Counted from the stretch's first letter, positions 7,057 through 15,392 are shown. The stretch is DNA of 32,994 bases from Pseudoselenomonas ruminantium (GCA_902781305.1 CACZIV010000021.1:1-32994), one strand, 5' to 3'. Made by a program: numbers and translations. Notes: generated by a model from the letters alone, not told the origin.

Positions 7057-8274
7057 TTAAGCATGAATAGTAATGATGCAGGTGTTAATATTGGTCAACG
7101 TTAAGTTTCTGCCCAGTGTTTTTTGTATGATAAGAAATACACGAATTCCGGCAGAGGTGATGTATTCCAGTTTTGCGCAGTCAATTTCTGCTCCCATAGG
7201 CATACTGGTAGTTTTTATTTTTTCCCAAGCCGTTAAAAGTTGTGGCGCTGTAAGGCTGTCAAGTCTGCCGACTATGGATACTTTGAACATATTGTTTTCC
7301 AGAGTGTAGTTCATCTCAAAGGGAGTGGATTGTTGTTCGGTGTCGTCAGCCTGCTGTCTTTGCTCATCGAGGGTTATAACCCAATAATGGCAATCGTTCA
7401 TAGCGGTTTTAAAGTTTCTGATTTGTTCCTGCGTCAGCTGCTGGTATATGCTTAAGTTGGGGATGTGCTCAGCTAATGTTATTTTTTCGACCTTCATTCC
7501 GTGGCTGTTTATAAAATTCTCAGCTGTTTTTGCTGAGCGGATAATATCATCGGGGTTAATTATCAAAGGATTAGACAGGTTGGTTACATTAGCCTGCTGT
7601 TGGGCACTTTCTTTGGAAGTGGCCAGTTTGGCCAGTGAATCCTTGCCAAATATAGAATGGAAGCTATAAAAAAATTGCAGTATAAATTCTGGGTCAGGCG
7701 TTATCCATAAACCGCCATGCAGTTCAAGCATTGCACGGATATTGGAAACTACAGCGTCTGCCTCATGTGCGTCAAAATACATCATCATTCCCTCGGTGGT
7801 AATGCACAGCGGCCCGGTCACATTTTGCAGCGCAGTACGGATAGACTCATAGTTGGTGGCATCTATACCGTGAAAGGTGATTTCGTCAGAGCTTGTAGTA
7901 AGCGAGCGAATGATAGGCTCAATTTCCTGAACTACAATGGGCAAATCAAGCCCGATGAAACGCATGCCTGCCTTGGACAGATGCAAAGCTTTCGGGGTAT
8001 ACCCGCATGGTAGGTCAACACATACATGACAGCCGGAATCTTTTATCAAAGAGCACATGGCGCGATATTTTGTTTCAACTACCAGAGCATTGCCAAGTAT
8101 AACATCAGGGTCAATCATATTTTGCAGAGGGTCATGATTTTCAAGTTCTAAGCAACGGACGATTGTGGAAGCATCAGGAATATTAGCGGCAGCCATAAGG
8201 CAGATGGCAGTTTTTGCCGTCATGAATACAGGGTTAGCTTGTGCTTGTGAATTTCGTTCCGTTTCAATGGTCAT
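7057..8274 (-). CDS. LCM-type SAM methyltransferase fused to a STAS domain
   Basis: This is a 405-residue fusion. Residues 1 to about 305 look like a leucine-carboxyl/O-methyltransferase: VETKYRA, a SAM-binding strand and loop (VDLPCGYTPKA at 86-96, then GLDLP), and ITTEGMMMYF, where the LCM family has its late motif. The last 85 residues are a STAS (anti-sigma-factor antagonist) domain with GRLDSLTAP and YITSAGIRVF, where the phosphorylatable Ser region lies. The STAS domain ends early at 'LTLTNIN', missing its final helix, next to the IS3 remnant. The ATG at 8274 has AGGGAAG eight bases upstream. The ATG at 8334 is a weaker alternative. A role linking methyl transfer to partner-switch signalling is inference. 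Confidence 0.75.
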   Translation of the reverse strand: MTIETERNSQAQANPVFMTAKTAICLMAAANIPDASTIVRCLELENHDPLQNMIDPDVILGNALVVETKYRAMCSLIKDSGCHVCVDLPCGYTPKALHLSKAGMRFIGLDLPIVVQEIEPIIRSLTTSSDEITFHGIDATNYESIRTALQNVTGPLCITTEGMMMYFDAHEADAVVSNIRAMLELHGGLWITPDPEFILQFFYSFHSIFGKDSLAKLATSKESAQQQANVTNLSNPLIINPDDIIRSAKTAENFINSHGMKVEKITLAEHIPNLSIYQQLTQEQIRNFKTAMNDCHYWVITLDEQRQQADDTEQQSTPFEMNYTLENNMFKVSIVGRLDSLTAPQLLTAWEKIKTTSMPMGAEIDCAKLEYITSAGIRVFLIIQKTLGRNLTLTNINTCIITIHA

Positions 8275-8363
8275 AAGGCAGACTTCCCTAATCATATAGT
8301 TATATCTGTGTGAAATTAAGTCTTTATTCGTCATCAGAACGTTTTTTTCCTGTTTTCAGACAG

Positions 8364-8389
8364 GCGGGGAAGGTCGTGCCGCTTTTTTT
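8364..8389 (+). terminator. possible leader terminator upstream of the acyltransferase-like gene
   Basis: GCGG (8364-8367) can pair with CCGC (8379-8382), followed by seven T. Just before it, CCTG and CAGG form a second small stem that abuts and partly overlaps the first arm. The stem is short, so termination is uncertain. Confidence 0.4.
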
Positions 8390-8428
8390 ATGGTAAAATA
8401 GTTGTAGCTTGAGGTCGGAGGTGCTGGC

Positions 8429-9697
8429 ATGGAACAGAAACTTTTTACCGAAATCATTCCCCTTTATCGTTCACGTAAGGATAATCCATATACAATTAGA
8501 ATCCGTATACGGCTGCAAGATGCTGTTGCCCCTGTGGTACTACGCAGGGCAGTGGATACCACGATGGAGCGGTATCCGTATTTCTGTGTGAAATTGCAGA
8601 CTCGTGGTGCTGGTTTTATCTTTACAGAGAATCGGGAGCCGGTAGTTATTTCCAATTCAAAGCAGGGCGTAACATTAAATTCGGCAGACTCGAATGATCA
8701 TTTGCTTTCGTTTTCGTACCATGATGACTGGCTGTTCATGGATATTTTTCATGGCTTGACCGATGGTGCAGGGGCTTATGAAGTGATACGTACTTTGTTG
8801 TATTATTATTGCTGTCAGCGCTACAATGTGACGCTATCGACAGCAGGCATCCATATTGTGGGCGATAAAATCTCTCCGGAAGAATGGGAATGTCCGGTAA
8901 CGAAAGCACGAAATCTGCCAACTCCGCGGCGTCATGAGTGGACAAAGGCGCTGCTCCCTGGTATAGCTGCAAAACTGCAGATGGAAAGCCCGGACTATGT
9001 TTATAGCCTATTGCTGGCTGAAGTCGATTTTATGCGCTTTTGCAAAGAAAATGGCGGCAGTCCGGGAACCATGGTGTCCTTGCTTCTGAGCCGCAGTCTG
9101 GCTAGACTGTATCCCCATGCCGCGGAAAGCATACGAATTGTTTTGTGCGTTAATCAGCGCCAGGCCCTGCATGCCCCCCAGGCTCATCAAAGTCTGGTCG
9201 GAGGTGCTTTTCTGGAATATGATGAACAGCTGCGTAAATTGCCACGCCCTGAGCAGGTGAAGGCATATAGGAATAGGACTGCGGCACAGGCAAATGAGGA
9301 GACTGTACTATCCGGCGTGGCGCATATGGCCGGCTTGACCAAAATGCTTTTGGCAAAGGGAACGCATAGGGAAAGACTGGAGATGATGGCAAAGGTTGAT
9401 GAGGCTGCCAATCGCTTTGCTGCGGCCAACGTGAGCTATGTGGGAAAAGCGAATTTCGGAGAAGCGGAAAAATACGTAAAAGAGTTCCATGCCTGGAGTG
9501 CCACTGTTATGGACATCACCATTCAAATTTCAGCGGTAAATGGCAGGTTTACACTGGACTTCATGCAGAAGTTTCAAAGCCCCATTTACCTAAAGGCTTT
9601 TTTGCAGGAACTGGCGGATAACGGCATAGTTTATGAACTGCAGGATAAACAGATAAGGTCATTACCTGCGTTCAGAGTGTCGTGGCAGGGCTTATAG
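8429..9697 (+). CDS. condensation/acyltransferase-fold protein (HxxxDG)
   Basis: This is a 422-residue cytoplasmic protein with the chloramphenicol-acetyltransferase-like fold used by alcohol acetyltransferases and condensation domains. The active-site motif is FHGLTDG, with catalytic His at 108 and structural Asp-Gly at 112-113. The N-terminal half has the usual acceptor-side pattern (LRRAVDTTMERYPYF). The second half carries a 'NQR' and 'SYVGKANF' strand like that of AATase-type enzymes. The DFGWG motif of plant BAHD enzymes is absent. GGAGG sits ten bases before the ATG. It is not next to other biosynthetic genes, so the substrate cannot be guessed. Confidence 0.75.
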   Translation: MEQKLFTEIIPLYRSRKDNPYTIRIRIRLQDAVAPVVLRRAVDTTMERYPYFCVKLQTRGAGFIFTENREPVVISNSKQGVTLNSADSNDHLLSFSYHDDWLFMDIFHGLTDGAGAYEVIRTLLYYYCCQRYNVTLSTAGIHIVGDKISPEEWECPVTKARNLPTPRRHEWTKALLPGIAAKLQMESPDYVYSLLLAEVDFMRFCKENGGSPGTMVSLLLSRSLARLYPHAAESIRIVLCVNQRQALHAPQAHQSLVGGAFLEYDEQLRKLPRPEQVKAYRNRTAAQANEETVLSGVAHMAGLTKMLLAKGTHRERLEMMAKVDEAANRFAAANVSYVGKANFGEAEKYVKEFHAWSATVMDITIQISAVNGRFTLDFMQKFQSPIYLKAFLQELADNGIVYELQDKQIRSLPAFRVSWQGL

Positions 9698-9749
9698 CTT
9701 CATTTAGTTGAAAGGACAAATTGAAGGTATTATAAGCATGGATGACAAG

Positions 9750-9768
9750 GATGTTAATAATTAACATC
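9750..9768. promoter_or_regulatory. 19-bp perfect palindrome, candidate operator
   Basis: GATGTTAATAATTAACATC is a perfect inverted repeat around a central A. It lies in the 409-base gap between the acyltransferase-like gene and the anion transporter, about 190 bases before the transporter promoter's -35 box, so it could be a regulator site or serve another unit. It has no T run and is not a terminator. Confidence 0.45.
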
Positions 9769-9788
9769 TGCATTGACTAGATAGCTGC

Positions 9789-9830
9789 CAAAGATGTTTT
9801 TATGGATGAAGAATCGCAAATGCATCTTTG
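9789..9830. repeat. imperfectly spaced inverted repeat
   Basis: CAAAGATG (9789-9796) and CATCTTTG (9823-9830) are perfect 8-base arms about 26 bases apart, just after the palindrome at 9750. It could be a second regulator half-site or part of a decayed element. The rest of the gap from 9698 to 9956 shows no gene. Confidence 0.35.
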
Positions 9831-9956
9831 CTTGAATCTGTGGTGATAGTATGGTGACTTATAGTTTAACAAGTCAGCTTAGTCATTTGATATGTTAGAA
9901 TGTAAGTTTATCAAGAATTAAGTTGGTTTTCTGGTTTACAAGTTTACAAAAACATG

Positions 9957-9985
9957 TTGACAAAAGATATCAATTAAGTTAATAT
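9957..9985 (+). promoter_or_regulatory. strong sigma-70 promoter for the anion transporter
   Basis: TTGACA (9957-9962), exactly 17 bases, then TAATAT (9980-9985). Transcription should start near 9992 and leave a leader of about 115 bases before the transporter ATG. Confidence 0.8.
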
Positions 9986-10025
9986 GTAAAAAAAGCATAG
10001 GACATATGTAGATAATGTATAGTAA

Positions 10026-10086
10026 ATGTACAAAGGGGTACATCGCATTGAGGAACACAAATTCCTGAGTGAGGTGTGCCTTTTTT
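10026..10086 (+). promoter_or_regulatory. candidate transcription attenuator upstream of the anion transporter
   Basis: A long hairpin (arms 10037-10055 and 10062-10080, two mismatches) is followed by six T and ends about 20 bases before the gene, so it is an intrinsic terminator inside the leader. A smaller stem, ATGTAC (10026-10031) with GTACAT (10038-10043), closes a six-base AAAGGG loop. It shares bases 10038-10043 with the terminator's first arm, so the two cannot form together. This is the classic layout of attenuation, but the ligand or factor is unknown. Confidence 0.65.
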
Positions 10087-10106
10087 GCGTGAAAGGATGG
10101 ATGTAA

Positions 10107-11564
10107 ATGAGAAAAAAGATAGGTTTGCCGTTAGGATTATTTACGCTGTTGGTGATACTTTTGTTGCCTACACCACCAGATTTGTCAACAGCAGGACATA
10201 GAATGCTGGCGATATTGGTGTTCTCTGTCGTAATTTGGATGTTTGAAACGGTTTCTTATCCGGTATCTGCTGCAATAATCATCTCGCTTATGGCATTCCT
10301 GCTTGGCACGGCACCGAATATGATGAATCCTGATAAGGTTTTAGGAACTTCCGGAGCACTAAAAATGGCAATGTCGGGATTTTCTAGTCCTGCTCTTGCC
10401 TTGGTAGGGGCAGCGTTATTTATCTCAGCCGCGATGATGAAGACTGGTCTTGATAAACGCTTGGCCTTGTTTATTCTGTCTAAGATTGGTGCCAAGACTA
10501 AAAATGTGCTAGCCGGAGTAATTCTGGTAGGTTTTATCCTAAGTTTTTTTGTCCCCAGCACTACAGCCAGAGTGTCATGTATGGTGCCGATTGTTATGGG
10601 CATCATTGCCGCTTTTGGTGTGCCACTTAAAAGCCGTTTTTCAGCGGTGATGATGATTGCCATCGCTCAGGCTGACAGCATTTGGAATGTTGGGATAAAG
10701 ACGGCAGCGGCGCAGAACATGATTGCGTTGGAATTTATCGAGAAACAGTTGGGGACAACTGTTAGCTGGCTGGATTGGTTTATAACAGCGGCTCCTTTTG
10801 CTGCAATTATGAGCGTGATTTTGTATTTCTTGTTGTTGAAACTTGTACCTCCTGAAATGGATGAGATAGAAGGTGGGCAGGAAACCGTGGCACGGGAATT
10901 GAAAGCGTTAGGCCCGATGACGCTGAGTGAAAAGAAACTGCTGGGAATATCCCTGTTGCTGTTATTTCTATGGTCTACGGAAAAGATATTGCATAACTTT
11001 GATACATCTTCCACGACAATGGCGGCGATAACGGCCATGATGCTTCCAGGGATAGGGATTATGACGTGGAAAGAAGCACAGGCCAAAATTGGTTGGGGAA
11101 CACTGGTGCTGTTTGGTGTAGGAATAAGTCTTGGTTCTGCAGTCCTATCTACCAAGGCTGCAACTTGGATAGCGCATATGATTGTGAATGTATTTGGTCT
11201 GTATCATACGTCTGCTTTTATGATTATAGCTATTCTGGCTATGTTCCTGATTGTGATTCATCTGGGATTTGCTAGTGCAACTGCATTAGCGGCAGCGATG
11301 ATTCCGATTATTATTTCGGTGCTTCAAGGAGCAGCAGAATATTCACATCTTAACGTTGTAGGGATGACACTGATTTTGCAATATGTCATTTGCTTTGGAT
11401 TTATCCTGCCGGTAAATGCTCCACAGAATATGGTGGCTTTCGGTACGGAAACATTTGAGGCAAAGACATTTATAAAGACAGGTATTCCGCTGACCGTAAT
11501 AGCTTATAGCCTCATTATGCTGATGGCGGCAACATATTGGAAGTGGCTTGGAATTATCATTTAG
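10107..11564 (+). CDS. SLC13/DASS-family anion transporter
   Basis: This is a 485-residue inner-membrane protein with about a dozen hydrophobic segments, typical of the DASS (SLC13, CitT-like) family that moves di- and tricarboxylates or sulfate with sodium or by exchange. The N-terminal half contains an STTARVSC-type substrate-region motif near residue 150, and the C-terminal half contains ILPVNAPQNMVAFGT near 440, where the family has its second SNT-type motif. The substrate cannot be told from sequence alone, though C4-dicarboxylates would suit an anaerobe. AAAGGA precedes the ATG. The gene is monocistronic with its own promoter, attenuator-like leader and terminator. Confidence 0.88.
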   Translation: MRKKIGLPLGLFTLLVILLLPTPPDLSTAGHRMLAILVFSVVIWMFETVSYPVSAAIIISLMAFLLGTAPNMMNPDKVLGTSGALKMAMSGFSSPALALVGAALFISAAMMKTGLDKRLALFILSKIGAKTKNVLAGVILVGFILSFFVPSTTARVSCMVPIVMGIIAAFGVPLKSRFSAVMMIAIAQADSIWNVGIKTAAAQNMIALEFIEKQLGTTVSWLDWFITAAPFAAIMSVILYFLLLKLVPPEMDEIEGGQETVARELKALGPMTLSEKKLLGISLLLLFLWSTEKILHNFDTSSTTMAAITAMMLPGIGIMTWKEAQAKIGWGTLVLFGVGISLGSAVLSTKAATWIAHMIVNVFGLYHTSAFMIIAILAMFLIVIHLGFASATALAAAMIPIIISVLQGAAEYSHLNVVGMTLILQYVICFGFILPVNAPQNMVAFGTETFEAKTFIKTGIPLTVIAYSLIMLMAATYWKWLGIII

Positions 11565-11636
11565 GTCTCATAGCTGACTGCAACTGAAGATATCATCCAA
11601 ATGGCTATCAAAATTGTGGGATGATAAGTTTTAATG

Positions 11637-11676
11637 GCTTGGCACATAGTTTATTGGACAATGTGTCAAGCTTTTT
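11637..11676 (+). terminator. terminator of the anion transporter gene
   Basis: GCTTGGCACAT (11637-11647) pairs with ATGTGTCAAGC (11661-11671, one G-T pair), followed by TTTTT. A second stem, TATCATCC with GGATGATA, precedes it at about 11591-11626. Confidence 0.8.
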
Positions 11677-11707
11677 GTGTTGTTGCAGAGCTCCGGTGGT
11701 GTGTGGA

Positions 11708-11971
11708 TTAAAATAAGTCGCATAATTTTTTCGAGTAGAAGAAATTATGCTTCATGGAATAGTATTCAACCCATAGAGGCCTTGTTTTACAAATATCTTT
11801 TCTGGGACACTCCCGATTTCCATCTGCCAGACAAGCAACAGGAGCCAAAGTTCCTTCTATAAGTTCGATAATTTCTCCGACCGTATAGTCCTCTGGTGGA
11901 CGAGACAGTTTATAGCCGCCGCCTTTACCGCTTGTGCCAATAATCAGATGGCTGCGAACTAAATCTTTCAC
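11708..11971 (-). pseudogene. Rrf2-family (IscR-like) regulator, C-terminal fragment
   Basis: The 87-residue frame matches the second half of Rrf2 transcription factors: GGGYKLSRPPEDYTVGEII, then a three-cysteine segment (CLADGNREC, then KDIC) at the site where IscR/NsrR-type members bind an iron-sulfur cluster. A complete protein is about 130-150 residues. The N-terminal helix-turn-helix is missing, because an in-frame TAA lies two codons before the GTG. Without the DNA-binding part it should not work as a regulator. Structured non-coding sequence replaces the missing half, so this is a truncation junction and not a sequencing slip. Confidence 0.75.
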
Positions 11972-11989
11972 AATTTATTCTGTTTGTAG

Positions 11990-12190
11990 GGATAGTCGTT
12001 TGGGCCAATTCCATGCGGAACAGTCTCGTTGACCGGACCTACGGCGTTGCCGCCTGTTACGCTGTTCAATTCCTCGGAATAATTATCGCTTCATGTTCAC
12101 CTTATATCTTTACATCCAGGGCTGAGTATCGACTGATTGCTAGGCTTTATCGAATTCGGAGTTTCACCGAACTATGATTCACTTTAAGTA
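11990..12190 (-). other. structured non-coding segment, possible group II intron fragment
   Basis: No gene is present here, but the sequence is more balanced in base use and folds well on the minus strand. GGCG-GCAA-CGCC (12054-12043) is a stem closed by a GNRA tetraloop, and TTCGG and CCGAA (12155-12159, 12067-12071 arms at 12155-12159 and 12167-12171) close a loop with GAAA. Both are common in domain I of group II introns. I see no GUGYG 5' end, no domain V and no reverse transcriptase, so it would be a relic. It abuts the broken Rrf2 gene. The intron identity is tentative. Confidence 0.3.
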
Positions 12191-12241
12191 TAAAGCGTTG
12201 CTTGCCAGTTAAACAAATAATAATATAGATTTCTACACCTA

Positions 12242-12270
12242 TTGACACAATGGGTGTAAAGTTGTAATAT
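12242..12270 (+). promoter_or_regulatory. strong sigma-70 promoter for the hydrolase-permease operon
   Basis: TTGACA (12242-12247), 17 bases, then TAATAT (12265-12270). Spacing and -10 match those of the anion-transporter promoter. The leader would be about 135 bases long. Confidence 0.8.
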
Positions 12271-12273
12271 AGA

Positions 12274-12357
12274 CACATCGCTAGATGTGGGAACTGACTG
12301 GACAACCAGAGGTTTTGCAGTGGGAGTAGTATTTCCTATGCAAAGCCTCTTTTGTTT
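12274..12357 (+). promoter_or_regulatory. structured leader with terminator before the gamma-glutamyl hydrolase gene
   Basis: Three stems follow the promoter: CACATC with GATGTG (12274-12289), CTGG with CCAG (12298-12309), and a 12-base terminator stem (12308-12319 with 12339-12350, one G-T pair) followed by a T-rich run. The second stem overlaps the terminator's first arm by two bases. This suggests that the operon is controlled by premature termination. No known riboswitch core was recognised. Confidence 0.6.
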
Positions 12358-12416
12358 TAGGATTCCGCAAAGGCGCATGGCTAACGATTTAACTGTATAC
12401 AAGGGAGGTTTGATTG

Positions 12417-13130
12417 GTGAAAAAAATCATCGGCATTGGGGGAAATTTGATGTTTGATGCAGCGGGTATGTTCCCAGGATATCCCCGAGCCTATGTGAAC
12501 CATGATTATGTGGCCGCCGTAAAAGCTGCTGGAGCTGTACCACTGGTTTTGCCGGTTTTGTCTGATGCTGAATGTGTTGAACGACAGCTGTCTGTGGTTG
12601 ATGGCCTGATAATTACCGGCGGCTATGATGTAAATCCGTTGCTGTTTGCGGAGGAGCCACATAAGTTATTGGGAGAAACACTCAAGGAAAGGGATGATTT
12701 TGACCTGCTATTAATAAAAACAGCAAGACGCTTGGGACTGCCGGTACTGGGCATTTGCCGTGGCCTGCAAATACTGAATGTAGAAGCGGGGGGAAACTTA
12801 TATCAGGATTGCAGCGAAGATGATAAATGTTATGTCAGACACTGGCAGGGCAGTAATCCTGCGCAGGCTACCCATACGGTTTCGATTTTGGAGGACTCAT
12901 GGCTGTATTCTATATTTGGAACTAAAACTGAAACCAATTCCTTTCATCACATGTCCATAAAGAAAATTGCTGACAGGTATAAAGCAGTTGCTTGGGCGGC
13001 TGATGGGACTGTCGAGGGCATTGAGTCAGTGGAGGGCCCGTTTGCAGCAGGCGTGCAATGGCACCCGGAGATGATGCATCGGCAGGAAAAGATGCTTGCT
13101 TTGTTCAAATCGTTTGTGTCTAAGACATAA
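12417..13130 (+). CDS. gamma-glutamyl-GABA hydrolase family (peptidase C26) protein
   Basis: This is a 237-residue class-I glutamine-amidotransferase-fold hydrolase related to PuuD. The nucleophile Cys is in GICRGLQ (C114), the oxyanion region is TGGYDVNP, and the catalytic His-x-Glu is in QWHPEM near residue 214. Such enzymes release glutamate from gamma-glutamyl amines. The GTG at 12417 is chosen because GGGAGG (12403-12408) is spaced 8 bases from it; a TTG one codon earlier is possible. It is followed 25 bases later by an amino-acid permease, so the pair may import and process a gamma-glutamyl or amine compound. No other putrescine-pathway gene is present. Confidence 0.85.
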   Translation: MKKIIGIGGNLMFDAAGMFPGYPRAYVNHDYVAAVKAAGAVPLVLPVLSDAECVERQLSVVDGLIITGGYDVNPLLFAEEPHKLLGETLKERDDFDLLLIKTARRLGLPVLGICRGLQILNVEAGGNLYQDCSEDDKCYVRHWQGSNPAQATHTVSILEDSWLYSIFGTKTETNSFHHMSIKKIADRYKAVAWAADGTVEGIESVEGPFAAGVQWHPEMMHRQEKMLALFKSFVSKT

Positions 13131-13155
13131 TATTTGCTTGTAGAGGGGGATTTTT

Positions 13156-14496
13156 ATGGTAAGAGAGAAATTTGGCTTTTGGAGTATAGTTTTGTTGGGG
13201 ATTAACGCTATCATCGGTTCAGGCATTTTCCTGCTTCCCAACAAGGCGTACGCGCTGTCCGGCAGTTATTCTTTGCTGGTTATTCTGTTTGATGCTTTTC
13301 TGGCGATTTCACTGGCTTTGTGCTTTGCAGAACTAAGCGGTTTATTCACGCGTAATGGTGGCCCTTATATTTATGCCAAGGCAGCTTTTGGCAACTTCAT
13401 CGGTTTTGAGGTTGGCTTTATGAAGGCTGCTATCAGTATTATTGCCTGGGCGGCGATGTCCAATGGTTTTGCTACGGCATTAGCCGCTATATATCCAGAG
13501 GCTGGGATACCTTTGGTGAAAAACTTCATCATTGTGCTCCTTATGGGCTCTTTAGGACTTATGAATATTTTTGGCGTAAAATTGTCTAAAGCTGTGAACA
13601 ATCTGGTAACAGTGGGGAAATTGTTGCCGTTGGTTCTGTTTATTGCGGCAGGATTGTTCTGCCTTCAGGGCAATAATCTCGAATTTGGCACGGCGGCTGC
13701 GGCAACTGAAGATTTTTCCTTTGGTGCAGCTGCGTTGTTGATATTCTACGCATTCACGGGTTTTGAGGCCATTGCTGAAGCGGCAGAGGATATGGAAAAT
13801 CCCAAGAAAAATCTGCCACGCGCAATCGTTATGGTCATGTTGGTCGTATCGGTATTTTATTTCTTGATACAGACGGTTTCCATTGGTGTTTTGGGGGCAG
13901 GATTAAGTGAGACTAAGACGCCGATTGCGACGGCAGCAGCTTATATTTTTGGCCCGGTTGGTTTGGCATTGGTAACTGCTGGCACGTTAGTATCCATCGG
14001 CGGCATCAACATGGCTTCATCTTTTTTGACCCCCAGGGTAATTGTCGCTATTGCTGATGATAAAATGCTGCCGCCGGTTTTATCGCGTTATAGCCGTTGG
14101 GGGACACCGTATGTGGCGATTATATTTTCTACGGTTGTGGGCATACTGATTGCGCTGTCCGGCTCGTTCACGACCTTGGCCGCTATCAGCGTGGTTTCCC
14201 GTTTTGCCCAGTATCTACCCAGCTGCCTGGCTGTTTTGGTTCTGCGCCGCCGTCACCCGGAAGCGCCAAGCTCTTTGCAAGCGCCATTTGGGCCGCTGTT
14301 CCCTGTAGTTTCCATTGCTGTTAGTATTTGGCTGCTTTTGCAGGCAGATATAGATAAGATCATCTTTGGCCTTGGGGGACTGGCAGTAGGTATACCTTTT
14401 TACTTTTTGATGAAAAAACAATACCTGTCCAAGCAGGGGGAAAATGAACAAGATAATGATGAAGGCGTTCCCGTAGAGAGCACAGCAGGTAGATAA
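13156..14496 (+). CDS. APC-superfamily amino acid permease
   Basis: This is a 446-residue inner-membrane protein with about twelve hydrophobic segments. It starts with the family signature FGFWSIVLLGINAIIGSGIF, in which the unwound first helix binds the amino acid backbone, and has the conserved GFEAIAEAAEDMENPKKNLPRAI region after helix 6. It ends in a short acidic cytoplasmic tail. The substrate is unknown; amino acids or polyamines are typical. It is the second gene of a two-gene operon with the gamma-glutamyl hydrolase and has its own GAGGGGG ribosome binding site. Confidence 0.88.
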   Translation: MVREKFGFWSIVLLGINAIIGSGIFLLPNKAYALSGSYSLLVILFDAFLAISLALCFAELSGLFTRNGGPYIYAKAAFGNFIGFEVGFMKAAISIIAWAAMSNGFATALAAIYPEAGIPLVKNFIIVLLMGSLGLMNIFGVKLSKAVNNLVTVGKLLPLVLFIAAGLFCLQGNNLEFGTAAAATEDFSFGAAALLIFYAFTGFEAIAEAAEDMENPKKNLPRAIVMVMLVVSVFYFLIQTVSIGVLGAGLSETKTPIATAAAYIFGPVGLALVTAGTLVSIGGINMASSFLTPRVIVAIADDKMLPPVLSRYSRWGTPYVAIIFSTVVGILIALSGSFTTLAAISVVSRFAQYLPSCLAVLVLRRRHPEAPSSLQAPFGPLFPVVSIAVSIWLLLQADIDKIIFGLGGLAVGIPFYFLMKKQYLSKQGENEQDNDEGVPVESTAGR

Positions 14497-14576
14497 AGAA
14501 CTGTATTGGAGCTTGGGCAAGAGACAAAGCATCTAAGAAATAGACGGTTGGCTGACATATAGACGTGCTTCGATGG

Positions 14577-14690
14577 TATAATTTGCATCTATAGCTATTG
14601 TCTGTGTATTGAGGTTTTTTTAATAGGGAGTCCTATAAAAGGCTAATACAGGGGATGTTGCACGATTTTCTTACGTGCAACATCCCTTTT
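14577..14690 (+). ncRNA. short transcript unit: -10 box plus strong terminator (small RNA or leader)
   Basis: A TATAAT box lies at about 14577-14582 with only a weak -35 (TGACAT, 18 bases upstream). About 70 bases later a perfect 13-base stem (14652-14664 with 14674-14686) is followed by TTTT. The product would be about 100 nt and has no open frame. It may be a small RNA or the terminator of the upstream permease operon. The rest of the 328-base gap (14497-14824) has only a weak promoter, listed next. Confidence 0.45.
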
Positions 14691-14717
14691 GTCGTTGGTG
14701 AGGCAGGTATTTGTTAG

Positions 14718-14746
14718 TTGAAAATTGAATTATACAGAAGTAATTA
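14718..14746 (+). promoter_or_regulatory. weak candidate promoter of the secreted-protein gene
   Basis: TTGAAA (14718-14723), 17 bases, then TAATTA (14741-14746), about 80 bases before the ATG at 14825. Confidence 0.35.
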
Positions 14747-14824
14747 GGATGTGTTCATCGTGAGTATTTTTAGTGGATTGATTGTCCATACATTTGAGAT
14801 CGATGTTAAGGAGGCGAAAAAGGA

Positions 14825-15229
14825 ATGATGATGACGTGGAAAAAAATTAAAAGAATATTGTGTATCGTTTCTTTGGTGCTAGGTTTGATGATGTTGCCCA
14901 ACGGCCAGCAGATCGAAGCTGCGGATGTTTGGGTAGCCCATTGGAACAGTGAAGGAATCGATGTTTATGTCATGGATGATACATTGTCACATGGAACGAG
15001 CTCAACTGGACGCTGGTTCTCAATCTCTACCAAAATGGTGAAAAATGGCCGTTTGAAAGAGGTCATCACCTGGAATTACAGCAAATACCAGACGGATATG
15101 TGGCGTTACCAGACAAATACCATGGATCGGAGCCATGATACCGTTGTTTCGCCTGGGGACAAAGTGTTTGCTTATGGCATGAACAGGATTGGCTGGCCTT
15201 ATGAGGTTCGTGAATTCTGGGTATACTAA
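14825..15229 (+). CDS. small secreted protein
   Basis: This is a 134-residue exported protein with a signal peptide (MMMTWKK followed by a Leu/Val core) and probable cleavage near EAA-DV at residues 32-34. The mature part has an IDVYVMDDT element, a central Tyr/Trp-rich segment and a C-terminal GMNRIGWPY stretch. Its layout resembles the two NGDRN-motif proteins at 510-908 and 3993-4514 (a D-x-[ST][ST]-like site, paired beta strands, a GW before the end), though it lacks NGDRN. Three ATG codons are in a row; the first is best placed relative to AAGGAGG at 14808-14814. It lies just before a LytTR/GHKL two-component system, which could regulate it. Confidence 0.75.
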   Translation: MMMTWKKIKRILCIVSLVLGLMMLPNGQQIEAADVWVAHWNSEGIDVYVMDDTLSHGTSSTGRWFSISTKMVKNGRLKEVITWNYSKYQTDMWRYQTNTMDRSHDTVVSPGDKVFAYGMNRIGWPYEVREFWVY

Positions 15230-15325
15230 ACGAGTTACGAGGGAAAATGCATAAAGCTGCTTGACGCTGGCTGACACGCATTATCGTCATTCGCACCGCA
15301 AACCGTGCCGTTCACTCCCTAGCCA

Positions 15326-15355
15326 TTGAAACTTCCGTCTTATAATCGCTATAAT
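15326..15355 (+). promoter_or_regulatory. promoter of the two-component operon
   Basis: TTGAAA (15326-15331), 18 bases, then TATAAT (15350-15355). A second TATAAT lies at 15341-15346 but is too close to the -35. Confidence 0.6.
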
Positions 15356-15392
15356 GTATCATGGTGACTAATAGACAAGGGAGACTTGAACT

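Noticed and set aside
10256-11155. Minus-strand frames inside the anion transporter
   Set aside because: They mirror a hydrophobic gene and have no family match or start signal.
15230-15325. LytTR direct-repeat sites upstream of the regulator gene
   Set aside because: No pair with the expected 12-13 base spacing could be found by eye.
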